Both the position numbers and the translations under genes were made by a program. The notes under the pieces were generated by a model, which saw nothing but the letters and a program-made list of their open reading frames with translations, did not search any database and had not been told where the DNA came from. Below are positions 1 through 7,732 of a DNA stretch of 64,000 bases, in pieces. Source of the stretch: Herbiconiux oxytropis (GTDB lineage: Bacteria > Actinomycetota > Actinomycetes > Actinomycetales > Microbacteriaceae); the NCBI RefSeq assembly GCF_024979315.1, contig NZ_JANLCK010000003.1, positions 62,001-126,000 of the forward strand, read 5' to 3'. Position 1 is the stretch's first letter. Each line of letters begins with the position of its first letter.

Positions 1-82
1 GGCCGAACCTCCTGGCCGAACCTCTCTCCGACGCGGTCTGAGCGCGCCGAGCCGTGCGCATCCCGTCAGCCGAGTGCAGAGC

Positions 83-1036
83 ATGAAGTCGCTCGACGCC
101 CTCGAGTTCTCTCGCAACTACGGGTTCTGGAGCGAGGCCGAGCAGCAGGCCCTTCTCTCGTCGCGGGTGGCCATAGCGGGGGTCGGTGGCGTCGGCTTCC
201 AGGTGGGCTCGAAGCTCGCGCGCATGGGGGTCTCGAACTTCTCGATCGCCGACCCGGAGGAGTTCGAGCCGCAGAACGCCAATCGCGTGCCCGGTGCGAG
301 CAGCCGCACCTATGGCCGCTCCAAGGCCGAGGTCTTCCGCGAGGAGGTGAAGGCGATCAATCCGGATGCCACGGTGCACGTCTACCGAGACGGCGTCACG
401 GTCGAGAACGCGGACGAGTTCCTCGCCGGCGCCACCCTCGTCTTCGACGAGTCCGAGACGACGCATCCCGAGATCGGCACCACGATCGCGCGGGGCGCGA
501 GGGCCCTCGGCATCCCGAACCTGCTCGTGGTGAACGTGGGCTTCGCGGCGACGGTGACCGCCTTCCATCCGGGCAGCCGGTTCACCTTCGAGCGCTTCAT
601 GGGCCTGCCCGAGGGAGCGCCGCTCGACGAGATCGCGGCCTCGACGGTCGACTTCTCGCGCTTCCTCCCTTACGTGCCGCCCTACAGCGACCTGAGGGGG
701 CTCGTGGCGATGACCACGGAGGGCCCGGACGGCACGCGACCCTCGCTGCCCTCGATCGCGCCCGGCGTCGACCTCGCGAGCGCGCTCGGCACCACCCAGG
801 CCTTCCTCCACCTCACCGCCGCCGCGGGCGTCGCCAACCGCCGCCGCCGGCCGATCTGGGCGCCGCGCCTGGCCTACCTCGATGCCTACACCCTCCGCGC
901 TCGCGTGCTCCGAGCCTCCCGCGCCACCCACTGGCGCCATGTGCTCGCCGCAGCCCTCCGCGACCGCACCCACCGCAACCCCCGCGCGGCCTACACCCAC
1001 GCCGACATCGCCCGCCGCACCCCGCCCGCCCCCTGA
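83..1036 (+). CDS. ThiF/HesA/MoeB-family adenylyltransferase (E1-like)
   Basis: E1-like enzyme of 317 residues from ATG 83; GTG 74, three codons earlier, is the alternative and neither has a clear Shine-Dalgarno. Residues about 30-170 form the nucleotide-binding fold: glycine-rich AGVGGVG (32-38), Asp57 after strand 2, the NANR motif (65-68), a helix carrying GRSK, and VFDESE at the position of the Mg-binding aspartate. Family members adenylate the C-terminal glycine of ubiquitin-like or sulfur-carrier proteins. I find no cysteine anywhere, so the thioester Cys and the CxxC zinc pairs of ThiF/MoeB are absent. Residues about 170-317 are an unrecognised Arg-rich part. No carrier-protein gene is visible beside it; a partner could lie upstream of the window. 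Confidence 0.8.
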   Translation: MKSLDALEFSRNYGFWSEAEQQALLSSRVAIAGVGGVGFQVGSKLARMGVSNFSIADPEEFEPQNANRVPGASSRTYGRSKAEVFREEVKAINPDATVHVYRDGVTVENADEFLAGATLVFDESETTHPEIGTTIARGARALGIPNLLVVNVGFAATVTAFHPGSRFTFERFMGLPEGAPLDEIAASTVDFSRFLPYVPPYSDLRGLVAMTTEGPDGTRPSLPSIAPGVDLASALGTTQAFLHLTAAAGVANRRRRPIWAPRLAYLDAYTLRARVLRASRATHWRHVLAAALRDRTHRNPRAAYTHADIARRTPPAP

Positions 1037-1322
1037 ACCGAGTTGCGGCCGTGGCCGCTCGTGCTGCGCGGGGGGAGCGCTGCTCCTACCCTCGGTCGGT
1101 CATCGAGCTGAGGCGCAGCCTGCGTTGCTGGCCCATCGACAGCTCACCGATGCGCTTGCTCGATGCCGCGGCTCGGAACGTTCGACGAGCGCGGTGGGCC
1201 TCACTCAGCCGTCAGAGGAACAACAGATGCACCCCTCGATCGTCGTGTGCCACCTCGGCCGTTCGCAATCGGTCCGCCGACGATCAACCCCTGGTTGGCA
1301 TCGGCGGTGACCTTCGCGTCCC

Positions 1323-1328
1323 TAGCGT
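1323..1328 (+). promoter_or_regulatory. -10 box TAGCGT, leaderless start of ABC ATPase
   Basis: TAGCGT ends 6 nt before ATG 1335, so the transcript should begin at or next to the start codon. The preceding 298-bp gap (1037-1334) holds nothing else I can recognise. Confidence 0.55.
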
Positions 1329-1334
1329 CGAAGC

Positions 1335-2081
1335 ATGAGTATCGACCCGGGTTCTTCTGCTGCCCCCGACGGGCGACACCGCCTCGTCGCCGAGGAGAAG
1401 GCTCGGTTGTCGGTCAGAGGTGTTCTCGTCCGGTACGGCGAGGCCGTCGCGTTGGACGGCGTCGATCTGGCTGTCCACGACGGCGAGTCGGTGGCGATCA
1501 TGGGGCCCTCGGGATCGGGAAAGAGCACGCTGCTCCACGCGATGGCAGGCATCATCAGCCCCGACGAGGGAACGGTGACGCTGCGCACCCGCGATGGCGT
1601 CCGAGAGCTCGGCGGATTGTCGGACGCCGCGCGATCGGCACTGCGTCTCCGGGCGTACGGGTTCGTCTTCCAGCAGGGCATGCTCATCCCGGAGCTCACG
1701 GCGGCGGAGAACGTGGCGATGCCTCTGCTCCTGACCGGCACGGGGAAGAGCGCAGCGGTGAGGCATGCAACACGCCTCCTGGAGGAACTGGGCCTGGCGG
1801 GGCTCGAGGGCCGCAGGATCGGCCAGCTCTCGGGGGGTCAGGCGCAGCGTGTGGCGATCGCTCGAGCCCGCGCGACGGATGCTCAGATCGTCTTCGCCGA
1901 CGAGCCGACAGGCGCGCTGGACTCGAGGACGGCATCGGAGGTCTTGGACGTCCTGCTCGCAGAGACCACGGCGCAGGGACGGGCCCTGGTGGTGGTGACG
2001 CACGACGAGGACGTGGCGAGCCGGTGCTCACGAGTCGTTCGGCTGAAAGACGGTCGCATCATCGGAAGCGACACGCGGTGA
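1335..2081 (+). CDS. ABC transporter ATP-binding protein (MacB/LolD-like)
   Basis: Cytoplasmic ATPase subunit of an FtsX-type ABC transporter, 248 residues. It shows Walker [10 protein letters not shown], the Q-loop region FVFQQGM, the signature LSGGQAQRV, Walker [12 protein letters not shown] and the H-loop VVTHDE. The EPTGALD form is typical of the LolD/MacB/BceA group that drives lipoprotein or peptide export or detoxification. It overlaps the permease gene by four bases (GTGA), so the two are probably translationally coupled, and the histidine kinase and response regulator genes follow. Substrate unknown; an envelope-stress or antimicrobial-peptide role is inference from the gene order. 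Confidence 0.9.
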   Translation: MSIDPGSSAAPDGRHRLVAEEKARLSVRGVLVRYGEAVALDGVDLAVHDGESVAIMGPSGSGKSTLLHAMAGIISPDEGTVTLRTRDGVRELGGLSDAARSALRLRAYGFVFQQGMLIPELTAAENVAMPLLLTGTGKSAAVRHATRLLEELGLAGLEGRRIGQLSGGQAQRVAIARARATDAQIVFADEPTGALDSRTASEVLDVLLAETTAQGRALVVVTHDEDVASRCSRVVRLKDGRIIGSDTR

Positions 2082-3445
2082 GCGCACGGGACTCAGCGAA
2101 CGGCCGGCTGTCGGCGCTGTGGCTGCTGGTCAGGCCCGCTCGCGGTGATCTCGCGACGACGGCGCTGCCCGTCGTCGCGTTCGCCGTGATCTCCACGGTG
2201 GCGCTCGGCGTGGTGGCGCTGGCGCAGGCGTACTGGAACGCACCGGACCCCGAGGGCTTCGGGCAGTACCGCATCCTCGCGGCGGGGATGCTGGCGGTGC
2301 TGGTGGTGCCCGTCGGCACGCTCGGCGCCGCCGCCGCGCGTCTGTCCGCGCGTCGTCGCGAAGACCGACTCGCGACGCTGCGGCTGATGGGAGCCTCCTC
2401 GTCCTGGGTGCGCGGAGTCGCGCTCGTCGAAGCAGCACTGGTCGCGGCCGCGGGCGCACTCCTGGGGCTCCTGCTCTACCTGCCGCTGACGACCCTCCTC
2501 TCGATCATCGACGTCGTCGGCACCCCGCTGGGTTCGGTGGGTGCCTGGCTGTCGTTGCCGCTCGGAGCAGTGCTCCTGCTCACCGTCGTGCTGGTCGCGG
2601 TGGTGAGCGCCGGCGCGAGCCTCCGACGCGTCCTGATCTCCCCGCTCGGTGTGCGCCTTCGCGAGAGCGCTCCGCGGATGCACTGGCTGCGCGTCGTGAT
2701 CGCGGTGCTCGTGGTGGGCGTTGCCGTGCTCGTGCTGCAGCTGACGTCGGTCAGCTGGGGGGCCGTGGGAGTCACGGCGGCACTGGTCGTGGTGCTCGTC
2801 GCGGTGATGGCGGTGCTGAACGTGCTGGGCCCGTATCTCGTGGGGCGTCTCGCTCGGCGCTGGCTCGCGCGCTCGAGCGATGCCGGAACGCTGATCTCCA
2901 TGCGCGGGGTGCTCGAATCACCGCAGGCGGCGTGGCGGCAGGTGTCCGGTGTCGCGTTGGCCGGCTTCGTCGCGGTGCCCGCCGGCTCCGTGCTGGGCTT
3001 CCTCGACACCGTGCAGAGGCTCTCCGATGCCGTGACGACCGAGCAGATCCTGTTCTTCGGCGACATCCGGCTCGTCGTGGTGGCCGCTGTCGCGGTGTCC
3101 TTCCTGCTGGTCGCCTGTTCGGTGGGTGTCACCCAGGCGGCCGCGGTGATGGAGCGTCGAGCACTCTTCGTGGGCCTCGACCGCCTGGGCATGCCGTTCT
3201 CCGTGATGGACCGCGCGAGGCACCTGTCGGTCAGCACCCCACTTCTGGTGGCGGCCATCGTGCCGTCGCTCATCGCCGCACTGCTCGTGGCGCCCGTCGT
3301 CGGGATCTCGGTCGTCACGGCGCCTCTGTTCATCGTCACGGTTGCGGGCTGCATAGTCGCCGGCGTCGTGCTGGTCCAGCTCGGCGTCGTCGCAACCGCA
3401 CCCGTGCTGAGGCGCGTCCTGACGCAGCCGGATCGCGCGCTGTGA
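2078..3445 (+). CDS. FtsX-like ABC transporter permease
   Basis: Membrane subunit of 455 residues starting at GTG 2078, which overlaps the TGA of the ATPase gene. The open frame extends far upstream, but that part lies antisense-like over the ATPase gene and is not coding. Hydrophobic segments flank an FtsX domain near residues 60-180, recognisable from the LRLMGASSSWVRG motif followed by two long helices; a second set of helices follows in the C-terminal half. The stop overlaps a possible GTG for the kinase gene. Its role is transport of an unknown substrate together with the upstream ATPase. Confidence 0.85.
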   Translation: MSARDSANGRLSALWLLVRPARGDLATTALPVVAFAVISTVALGVVALAQAYWNAPDPEGFGQYRILAAGMLAVLVVPVGTLGAAAARLSARRREDRLATLRLMGASSSWVRGVALVEAALVAAAGALLGLLLYLPLTTLLSIIDVVGTPLGSVGAWLSLPLGAVLLLTVVLVAVVSAGASLRRVLISPLGVRLRESAPRMHWLRVVIAVLVVGVAVLVLQLTSVSWGAVGVTAALVVVLVAVMAVLNVLGPYLVGRLARRWLARSSDAGTLISMRGVLESPQAAWRQVSGVALAGFVAVPAGSVLGFLDTVQRLSDAVTTEQILFFGDIRLVVVAAVAVSFLLVACSVGVTQAAAVMERRALFVGLDRLGMPFSVMDRARHLSVSTPLLVAAIVPSLIAALLVAPVVGISVVTAPLFIVTVAGCIVAGVVLVQLGVVATAPVLRRVLTQPDRAL

Positions 3446-3519
3446 CCACTGCAGTTCAACCCACGAGAAGGAGCGCAGGGGAGAATGAGAGCGCAGCTCG
3501 GGAGGGAGGTCGCAAGGGT

Positions 3520-4737
3520 ATGAGTGCTCGTTCAGCCCAGCCGGTCGTGGAGGCCGCAGAGGTCGACCGCGTGCTCGCCACGCGGCTGCTGCGCTGCTTC
3601 ACTGCTCATCGGAGTGTGGTCGACGGGCTCGTCGTTTCGACGTGCTTCGTGGTCCAGACGCTCGTGCTCGTGCTGCCGGGCGCTCAACCGCTCTGGCCGG
3701 GGCTCGTGGTGGTGATCGTCTCGTGCGTGCTGCTGCTGTGGCGCCGTCGGTTTCCGCGGGCGATCCTCGTCGGAGTGGCGCTGGTGAGCACGGTGGGCCT
3801 GCTCCTGCCCAGCCCCGTCGCACTGCTGGCACTGCCCACCGCCGTGGCCCTCGGCACCGTGGCCTCCATGCTGCCCATCGGGACCGCGCTCCTGGGCTAC
3901 GCGGTCGTCGTCGGCCTGCCCGCTGCAGGGGCTCTCGTCCGCTTCCTGACGACCGGGGCGACCGAGGCGCCCTCGTTGCTCGACCCGCTGGCGTTGCTCG
4001 CTCTGGCGCTGGGGTTGGCGGCCCGCGGTGCGACGCAACGCAGGGAGGCTCTCACGGAGATGGTCAACCAGCGGCTCATCACGGCGCGGGTCGTGGAGCG
4101 GCAGCGCATCTCAGCGGAGATGCATGACATCGTCGCGCACTCCCTGTCGACGATGATCGCCCTCGCCGACGGGGCATCGAGTGCCTGGCAGAGGCATCCC
4201 GAGCGGTCGGCCATCGCTCTGAACAGACTCGGCGATGTCGGGCGCGGCGCGCTGGCCGACATGAACCGGATCCTGCAGGTGCTCCGTGAGGACGACCCGG
4301 TCCTGGACGAGAGACTGCACCATTCGGGACACAACGTCCCGGAGGTGGAGGAGCTCGTCGACGTCCTCCGCAGCGCAGGGATGCCCGTCAGGCTCATCCG
4401 CTCCGGGGAAGCGATGCCGGGCGACCCTGCGCTGTCGACGACGGTGTACAGGATCGTCCAGGAGTCGCTCACCAACGTGCTGCGCTATGCCGCGGAAGCC
4501 ACGCGAGTGGAGGTCGGCATCGACGTCGCGGGCGGCACCGTCGCGGTGCAGGTCATCGACGACGGCCGCGCCGGCACCCACCGGAGCCGAGTGCCGAGTC
4601 AGGGGAGCGGGCAGGGGCTGCTCGGCATAGCAGAGCGCGCCGCCGCGTATGGCGGAAGCAGCGCAGCAGGCCCTCGCGAGGGCGGGGGCTGGTCGACGAG
4701 CGCCACTCTGCTCTTCGACCGTGGAGCACCTGAATGA
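3520..4737 (+). CDS. Sensor histidine kinase, NarL/DesK type (HisKA_3)
   Basis: Membrane sensor kinase of 405 residues. ATG 3520 is preferred because GGAGGGAGG lies about 10 nt upstream; an in-frame GTG at 3442, overlapping the permease stop, is the alternative. The N-terminal 165 residues contain about five hydrophobic helices. The dimerisation helix carries RISAEMHDIVAHSLS with phospho-acceptor His202. The ATPase part shows the N-box-like VQESLTNVLRYA and the G-box GQGLLGIAERA. It is the likely phosphodonor for the response regulator, whose ATG overlaps this gene's stop (ATGA). The stimulus is unknown; linkage to an ABC transporter suggests sensing of a cell-envelope-active compound. Confidence 0.9.
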   Translation: MSARSAQPVVEAAEVDRVLATRLLRCFTAHRSVVDGLVVSTCFVVQTLVLVLPGAQPLWPGLVVVIVSCVLLLWRRRFPRAILVGVALVSTVGLLLPSPVALLALPTAVALGTVASMLPIGTALLGYAVVVGLPAAGALVRFLTTGATEAPSLLDPLALLALALGLAARGATQRREALTEMVNQRLITARVVERQRISAEMHDIVAHSLSTMIALADGASSAWQRHPERSAIALNRLGDVGRGALADMNRILQVLREDDPVLDERLHHSGHNVPEVEELVDVLRSAGMPVRLIRSGEAMPGDPALSTTVYRIVQESLTNVLRYAAEATRVEVGIDVAGGTVAVQVIDDGRAGTHRSRVPSQGSGQGLLGIAERAAAYGGSSAAGPREGGGWSTSATLLFDRGAPE

Positions 4738-5426
4738 CGGCGATCGCTCCCTCGCCGATCCGAGTCCTCGTGGTCGATGACCAGGAACTCGTCCGGATGG
4801 GCAACGCGCTGACGCTGGACTCCGCGGCCGACATCGAGGTCGTGGGCGAGGCGGCGACGGGGGAGGAGGCGATCCGGCGCACCCGGGAATGCAGACCCGA
4901 CGTCGTTCTCATGGATGTGCGGATGCCCGGCATGGGCGGCATCGAAGCGACCAGGATCATCACCACGGCTCACCCGGCCACCCGCGTTCTCCTACTCACC
5001 ACCTTCGACGTCGACGAGTACGCCTTCGGCGGCCTCGACGCCGGCGCCAGCGCCTTCCTGCTCAAGAGCACCCAGCCGGACAGGCTGCAGCAAGCTGTTC
5101 GAACGGTCCATGCCGGCGAGGCCGTCGTCGAACCGAGGATCACCAGGCATCTCGTCGAGCACTTCGCCTCGCGGGGGCGGCAGCGCGAGGGTGGGGGAGA
5201 AGGCGAGACGGCCCATCCGCTGGCCCCGCTCAGCCCTCGCGAGCTCGACGTGTTCGGCTGCATCGTCGCCGGGCTGTCGAACAGCGAGATCTGCGAGACC
5301 CTCCACCTCTCGCCGGCCACGGTGAAGACCCACGTGAACCGCATCTTCGCCAAGCTGCGCCTGCGCGACCGGGTCCACGCGGTGATCCTCGGATACGAAA
5401 TCCGGGGTCGGCGGCATCCGGGCTAG
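4734..5426 (+). CDS. Response regulator, NarL/FixJ family (LuxR-type HTH)
   Basis: DNA-binding response regulator of 230 residues. The receiver domain (about 8-125) contains the acidic pair in VVDDQE, phospho-acceptor Asp61 in VVLMDVRMPG, and the conserved Lys in FLLKSTQP. A polar, Gly/Arg-rich linker (about 145-160) leads to a LuxR-type helix-turn-helix with LSPRELDVFGCIVAGLSN and LSPATVKTHVNRIFAKL. It overlaps the kinase gene by four bases, which completes an ABC transporter plus two-component operon. It probably controls the upstream transporter genes; no binding site is identifiable. Confidence 0.92.
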   Translation: MTAIAPSPIRVLVVDDQELVRMGNALTLDSAADIEVVGEAATGEEAIRRTRECRPDVVLMDVRMPGMGGIEATRIITTAHPATRVLLLTTFDVDEYAFGGLDAGASAFLLKSTQPDRLQQAVRTVHAGEAVVEPRITRHLVEHFASRGRQREGGGEGETAHPLAPLSPRELDVFGCIVAGLSNSEICETLHLSPATVKTHVNRIFAKLRLRDRVHAVILGYEIRGRRHPG

Positions 5427-5451
5427 GGGCATCCGGCCCCGGCTCGCGGTG

Positions 5452-5694
5452 TCAGACGGCGATGCGGGCGATGGGACCCGTGACATCGGCGGGGGTGTAG
5501 CGCTCTGCCGCCTCGTCGGGCGTCGCAAAGGGCCCCGACCACGCGAACCGGTCGTGCCGGTGCGCGAGCTTCATGTACCAGCCGTCTTTCATGAGGTAGA
5601 CGGTGGCGAGCGGGGCGCTCGTCTCGGGGTCGTCCTCGACGTGGCAGAGGATCGCGAGGGCGTCGTTCTTGCGATGGATCACAATCTCGTTCAC
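5452..5694 (-). CDS. Conserved hypothetical protein, about 80 aa
   Basis: Small soluble protein that I do not recognise. GTG 5694 is chosen because a TATCGT box ends 7 nt before it and the extension to 5778 has a different, low-complexity composition. The sequence is acidic and mixed alpha/beta, with HRKNDALAILCHVEDD near the start and the patch WYMKLAHRHDRFAWSGPFA in the middle, followed by DEAAERY, which resembles the regular amphipathic ending of small cytoplasmic domains. It has no signal peptide or membrane helix. It stands alone, convergent with the response regulator gene. Confidence 0.6.
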   Translation of the reverse strand: MNEIVIHRKNDALAILCHVEDDPETSAPLATVYLMKDGWYMKLAHRHDRFAWSGPFATPDEAAERYTPADVTGPIARIAV

Positions 5695-5701
5695 GAGACC
5701 G

Positions 5702-5707
5702 ACGATA
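5702..5707 (-). promoter_or_regulatory. -10 box TATCGT for the small hypothetical gene
   Basis: Read on the minus strand, TATCGT lies 7 nt before GTG 5694, consistent with leaderless transcription. Confidence 0.4.
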
Positions 5708-5828
5708 CAGACCTGAGGGGCGCGCCATGTTACGGGGAGAATAAGAATCGGGGCGGCTGCCACGCCGGTTCCCGACATGGTTCGTCAACCCCTCATCCGA
5801 GGGGTCCGCGACGGTGTAATGTGAGGCC

Positions 5829-5950
5829 GACGGGGACGTCAGCGACGCCTCTGCTCCATGGCCGTAAGGGTAACGGCACATCATGGCTGAGGGGTCGACG
5901 TCTCCCTGCGGGATGAGAGTATCGGGTCCTCTCATCCCGCTAAACCTTTT
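5829..5950 (+). ncRNA. Candidate structured cis-acting leader RNA before the VOC gene
   Basis: A possible -10 (TAATGT, 5817-5822) precedes a nested helix set: GGG+GACGTC (5832-5840) with GACGTC+T+CCC (5897-5906, one bulge); CCTC (5848-5851) with GAGG (5889-5892); CCAT (5856-5859) with ATGG (5883-5886); GCCGT (5861-5865) with ACGGC (5873-5877). A perfect 12-bp terminator-like stem follows directly at 5908-5940, then TAAACCTTTT. The layout of one closed multi-helix domain plus a stem before the gene resembles a riboswitch with its expression platform. I do not recognise the class and cannot run covariance tests. It could also be a free-standing sRNA. Confidence 0.4.
5908..5940 (+). terminator. 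Perfect 12-bp hairpin, terminator or attenuator
   Basis: GCGGGATGAGAG (5908-5919) and CTCTCATCCCGC (5929-5940) are exact complements around a 9-nt loop, followed by TAAACCTTTT. It sits 28 nt before the GTG of the VOC gene, so it can act as an attenuator or end an upstream small RNA. Confidence 0.5.
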
Positions 5951-5968
5951 AAGGGCAGGGAGGAACGC

Positions 5969-6355
5969 GTGCAGCTCCGGGGCGTGCATCACATCGCCGT
6001 CATCGCCACCGACTACGAGCGCTCGAAGGCCTTCTACTGCGGCGTGCTCGGCTGCACGCTGCTGCGCGAGGTGCACCGGGCGGATCGCGATTCGTGGATG
6101 GGTGACCTGGCTCTGAACGGCAGCTACCTGATCGAGCTCTTCTCCTTCCCGTCTCCGCCCGCGCGTGCAACCTGGCCAGAGGCCACCGGGCTCCGGCACC
6201 TCGCCTTCGCGGTCGAGTCCGTGGCCGAGGCCCGGCGGGAGCTGCTGGCTGCGGGGGTGCGCTGCGAAGAGGTGCGGACAGATCCGCACACCGGCAAGCA
6301 GATGATGTTCTTCTTCGATCCGGACGATCTCCCCCTGGAGCTCTACCAGGTGTGA
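5969..6355 (+). CDS. VOC-family protein (glyoxalase/dioxygenase fold)
   Basis: Small cytoplasmic protein of 128 residues with one vicinal-oxygen-chelate domain. GTG 5969 is set by a strong Shine-Dalgarno GGGAGG (5958-5963). The N-terminal module begins VHHIAVIATDYERSKAFYC and the C-terminal module has LRHLAFAVESVAEARREL and ends FFFDPDDLPLELYQV. His6/His7, Glu in the ELF strand, a His in LRHLAF and the terminal Glu are in the usual metal-ligand positions, so a metal is likely. The pattern resembles the GloA-like YaeR subgroup; the substrate cannot be told from sequence. It lies directly behind the structured leader at 5829-5950. Confidence 0.8.
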   Translation: MQLRGVHHIAVIATDYERSKAFYCGVLGCTLLREVHRADRDSWMGDLALNGSYLIELFSFPSPPARATWPEATGLRHLAFAVESVAEARRELLAAGVRCEEVRTDPHTGKQMMFFFDPDDLPLELYQV

Positions 6356-6374
6356 GCTTCACCTTGTGCGACAT

Positions 6375-6390
6375 TCGAAACTATGTTCGA
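6375..6390 (+). promoter_or_regulatory. LexA-type SOS box
   Basis: TCGAAA-CTAT-GTTCGA matches the actinobacterial SOS consensus TCGAAC-N4-GTTCGA at 11 of 12 positions, and the outer arms extend to ATTCGAA / TTCGAAT (6373-6379, 6386-6392). A TATGTT -10-like box (6382-6387) lies inside it, and the ATG of the radical SAM gene follows 8 nt after the box, so bound LexA would block initiation. Confidence 0.75.
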
Positions 6391-6397
6391 ATGAAGC

Positions 6398-7465
6398 ATG
6401 CGCTGGAACCAGCAGTCCCTCGACCAGGAGGCACCCGCGGCCCTGCCCGGCCTCGCGAGGCTGAGCAACCTCGTGCGGAGCGTGCAGACTCCGGAGTTCG
6501 CCGGCATCACCTTTCACGAGGTGCTCGCGAAGAGCGCCCTCAACCATGTTCCGGGCACGAGCACGGCCATGCCGTTCGCCTGGACCGTCAACCCCTACCG
6601 TGGCTGCTCGCACGCTTGCGTCTACTGCTTCGCCCGGCCCACCCACCGCTACCTCGAGCTCGACGAGGGGGCCGACTTCGACCAGCAGATCATCGTGAAG
6701 GTCAATGTCGCGGAGGTCCTTGCCCGGGAGGTGGCGAAGAAGAGCTGGCAGCGTCCTGCGGTGGCGCTCGGCACCAACACCGATCCCTATCAGCGCGCCG
6801 AGGGCCGCTACGCGCTCATGCCGGGCATCGTGAGCGCGCTTGCGGGGTCGGGAACGCCGTTCTCGGTGCTCACGAAGGGCTCACTGCTCCGGCGCGACCT
6901 CGACCTGATCGCCACGGCCGCCGAGTCGGTTCCGGTGTCGATCGCGATGTCGATCGCGGTCTACGACGACGAGCTCCAGCAGTCGATCGAGCCGGGCACC
7001 CCGAGCACGAAGGCGCGACTGGCCACGGTGGCGGCGGTGCGCGAGAAGGGCCTCGACTGCCAGGTCTTCCTCATGCCCGTGCTGCCGCTGCTCACGGATA
7101 CGCGTGAGCACCTCGACCACGCGCTCGCCTCGGTCGCCGCCTCGGGCGCCTCGAGCGTCGTCTACTCGGCGCTGCACCTGAAGCCCGGCGTCAAGCAGTG
7201 GTTCCTCGCGTGGCTGGCGCGGGAGCATCCGGAGCTCATGGCCCCGTATGCGCGCATCTACGCCAAAGGCCCTTATGCGCCGGAGGAGTATCGGCGGTGG
7301 CTGGGTGAGCGGATGCGACCCCTGCTGCACAAGCACGGGCTCGATCGGTCGCGGCCCGCCGTGGGCACGGGCGGGCCGGCGTTCCGCGCGGCGGCCCGTC
7401 GGTTCCGGGAGCACGGGCAGGTGGGGTTCGGGCCGGCCGACGACACGCAGCCCGTGCTGTTCTGA
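6398..7465 (+). CDS. Rv2578c-family radical SAM protein
   Basis: Radical S-adenosylmethionine protein of 355 residues. The 4Fe-4S cluster motif is Cys70-x3-Cys74-x2-Cys77 (GCSHACVYCFAR), followed by RPTHRYLELD and TNTDPYQRAEGR, both characteristic of the SPL-like Rv2578c group, and by a TIM-barrel-like core to about residue 270. The family is related to spore photoproduct lyases and is predicted to act on DNA or nucleotides, but no reaction is established. The SOS box immediately upstream places it in the DNA-damage response here. It is monocistronic: a strong hairpin follows at 7509-7553. Confidence 0.88.
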   Translation: MRWNQQSLDQEAPAALPGLARLSNLVRSVQTPEFAGITFHEVLAKSALNHVPGTSTAMPFAWTVNPYRGCSHACVYCFARPTHRYLELDEGADFDQQIIVKVNVAEVLAREVAKKSWQRPAVALGTNTDPYQRAEGRYALMPGIVSALAGSGTPFSVLTKGSLLRRDLDLIATAAESVPVSIAMSIAVYDDELQQSIEPGTPSTKARLATVAAVREKGLDCQVFLMPVLPLLTDTREHLDHALASVAASGASSVVYSALHLKPGVKQWFLAWLAREHPELMAPYARIYAKGPYAPEEYRRWLGERMRPLLHKHGLDRSRPAVGTGGPAFRAAARRFREHGQVGFGPADDTQPVLF

Positions 7466-7508
7466 GGGCCGGGCCGCTCCGACGTGAGGTGCACTCCGTT
7501 GAAGAAAG

Positions 7509-7553
7509 GAGCGACCGGCCGCGGGGATGGGGGGACCTGGCGGCCGGTCGCTC
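7509..7553 (+). terminator. Terminator hairpin after the radical SAM gene
   Basis: Perfect 14-bp inverted repeat GAGCGACCGGCCGC (7509-7522) / GCGGCCGGTCGCTC (7540-7553) around a 17-nt G-rich loop. There is no T-run after it. The rest of the gap to 7720 contains no recognisable feature. Confidence 0.6.
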
Positions 7554-7720
7554 TACCGATCGAGGATGGGGAATCAGCGACCGATCTGGGTTCGAATGAA
7601 CCGATTGAGAACATGGTGCGCCGCGAACTGCCGAATTGACTGCATTCAACCTGGCAATTCCCCGCATCGGTGCGCCGAATCAGACCTGGGGTCTGCTCCG
7701 GCGGTGAGCGACAGCGGGCT

Positions 7721-7726
7721 TAGGGT
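7721..7726 (+). promoter_or_regulatory. -10 box TAGGGT for thymidine kinase
   Basis: TAGGGT ends 6 nt before GTG 7733, consistent with leaderless transcription and with the GTG rather than the later ATG as start. Confidence 0.5.
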
Positions 7727-7732
7727 TGACGG

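Noticed and set aside
7589-7602. GGTTCGAATGAACC, resembling a tRNA T-arm
   Set aside because: No acceptor, D or anticodon arm is found around it; it is a short chance hairpin in the gap before thymidine kinase.
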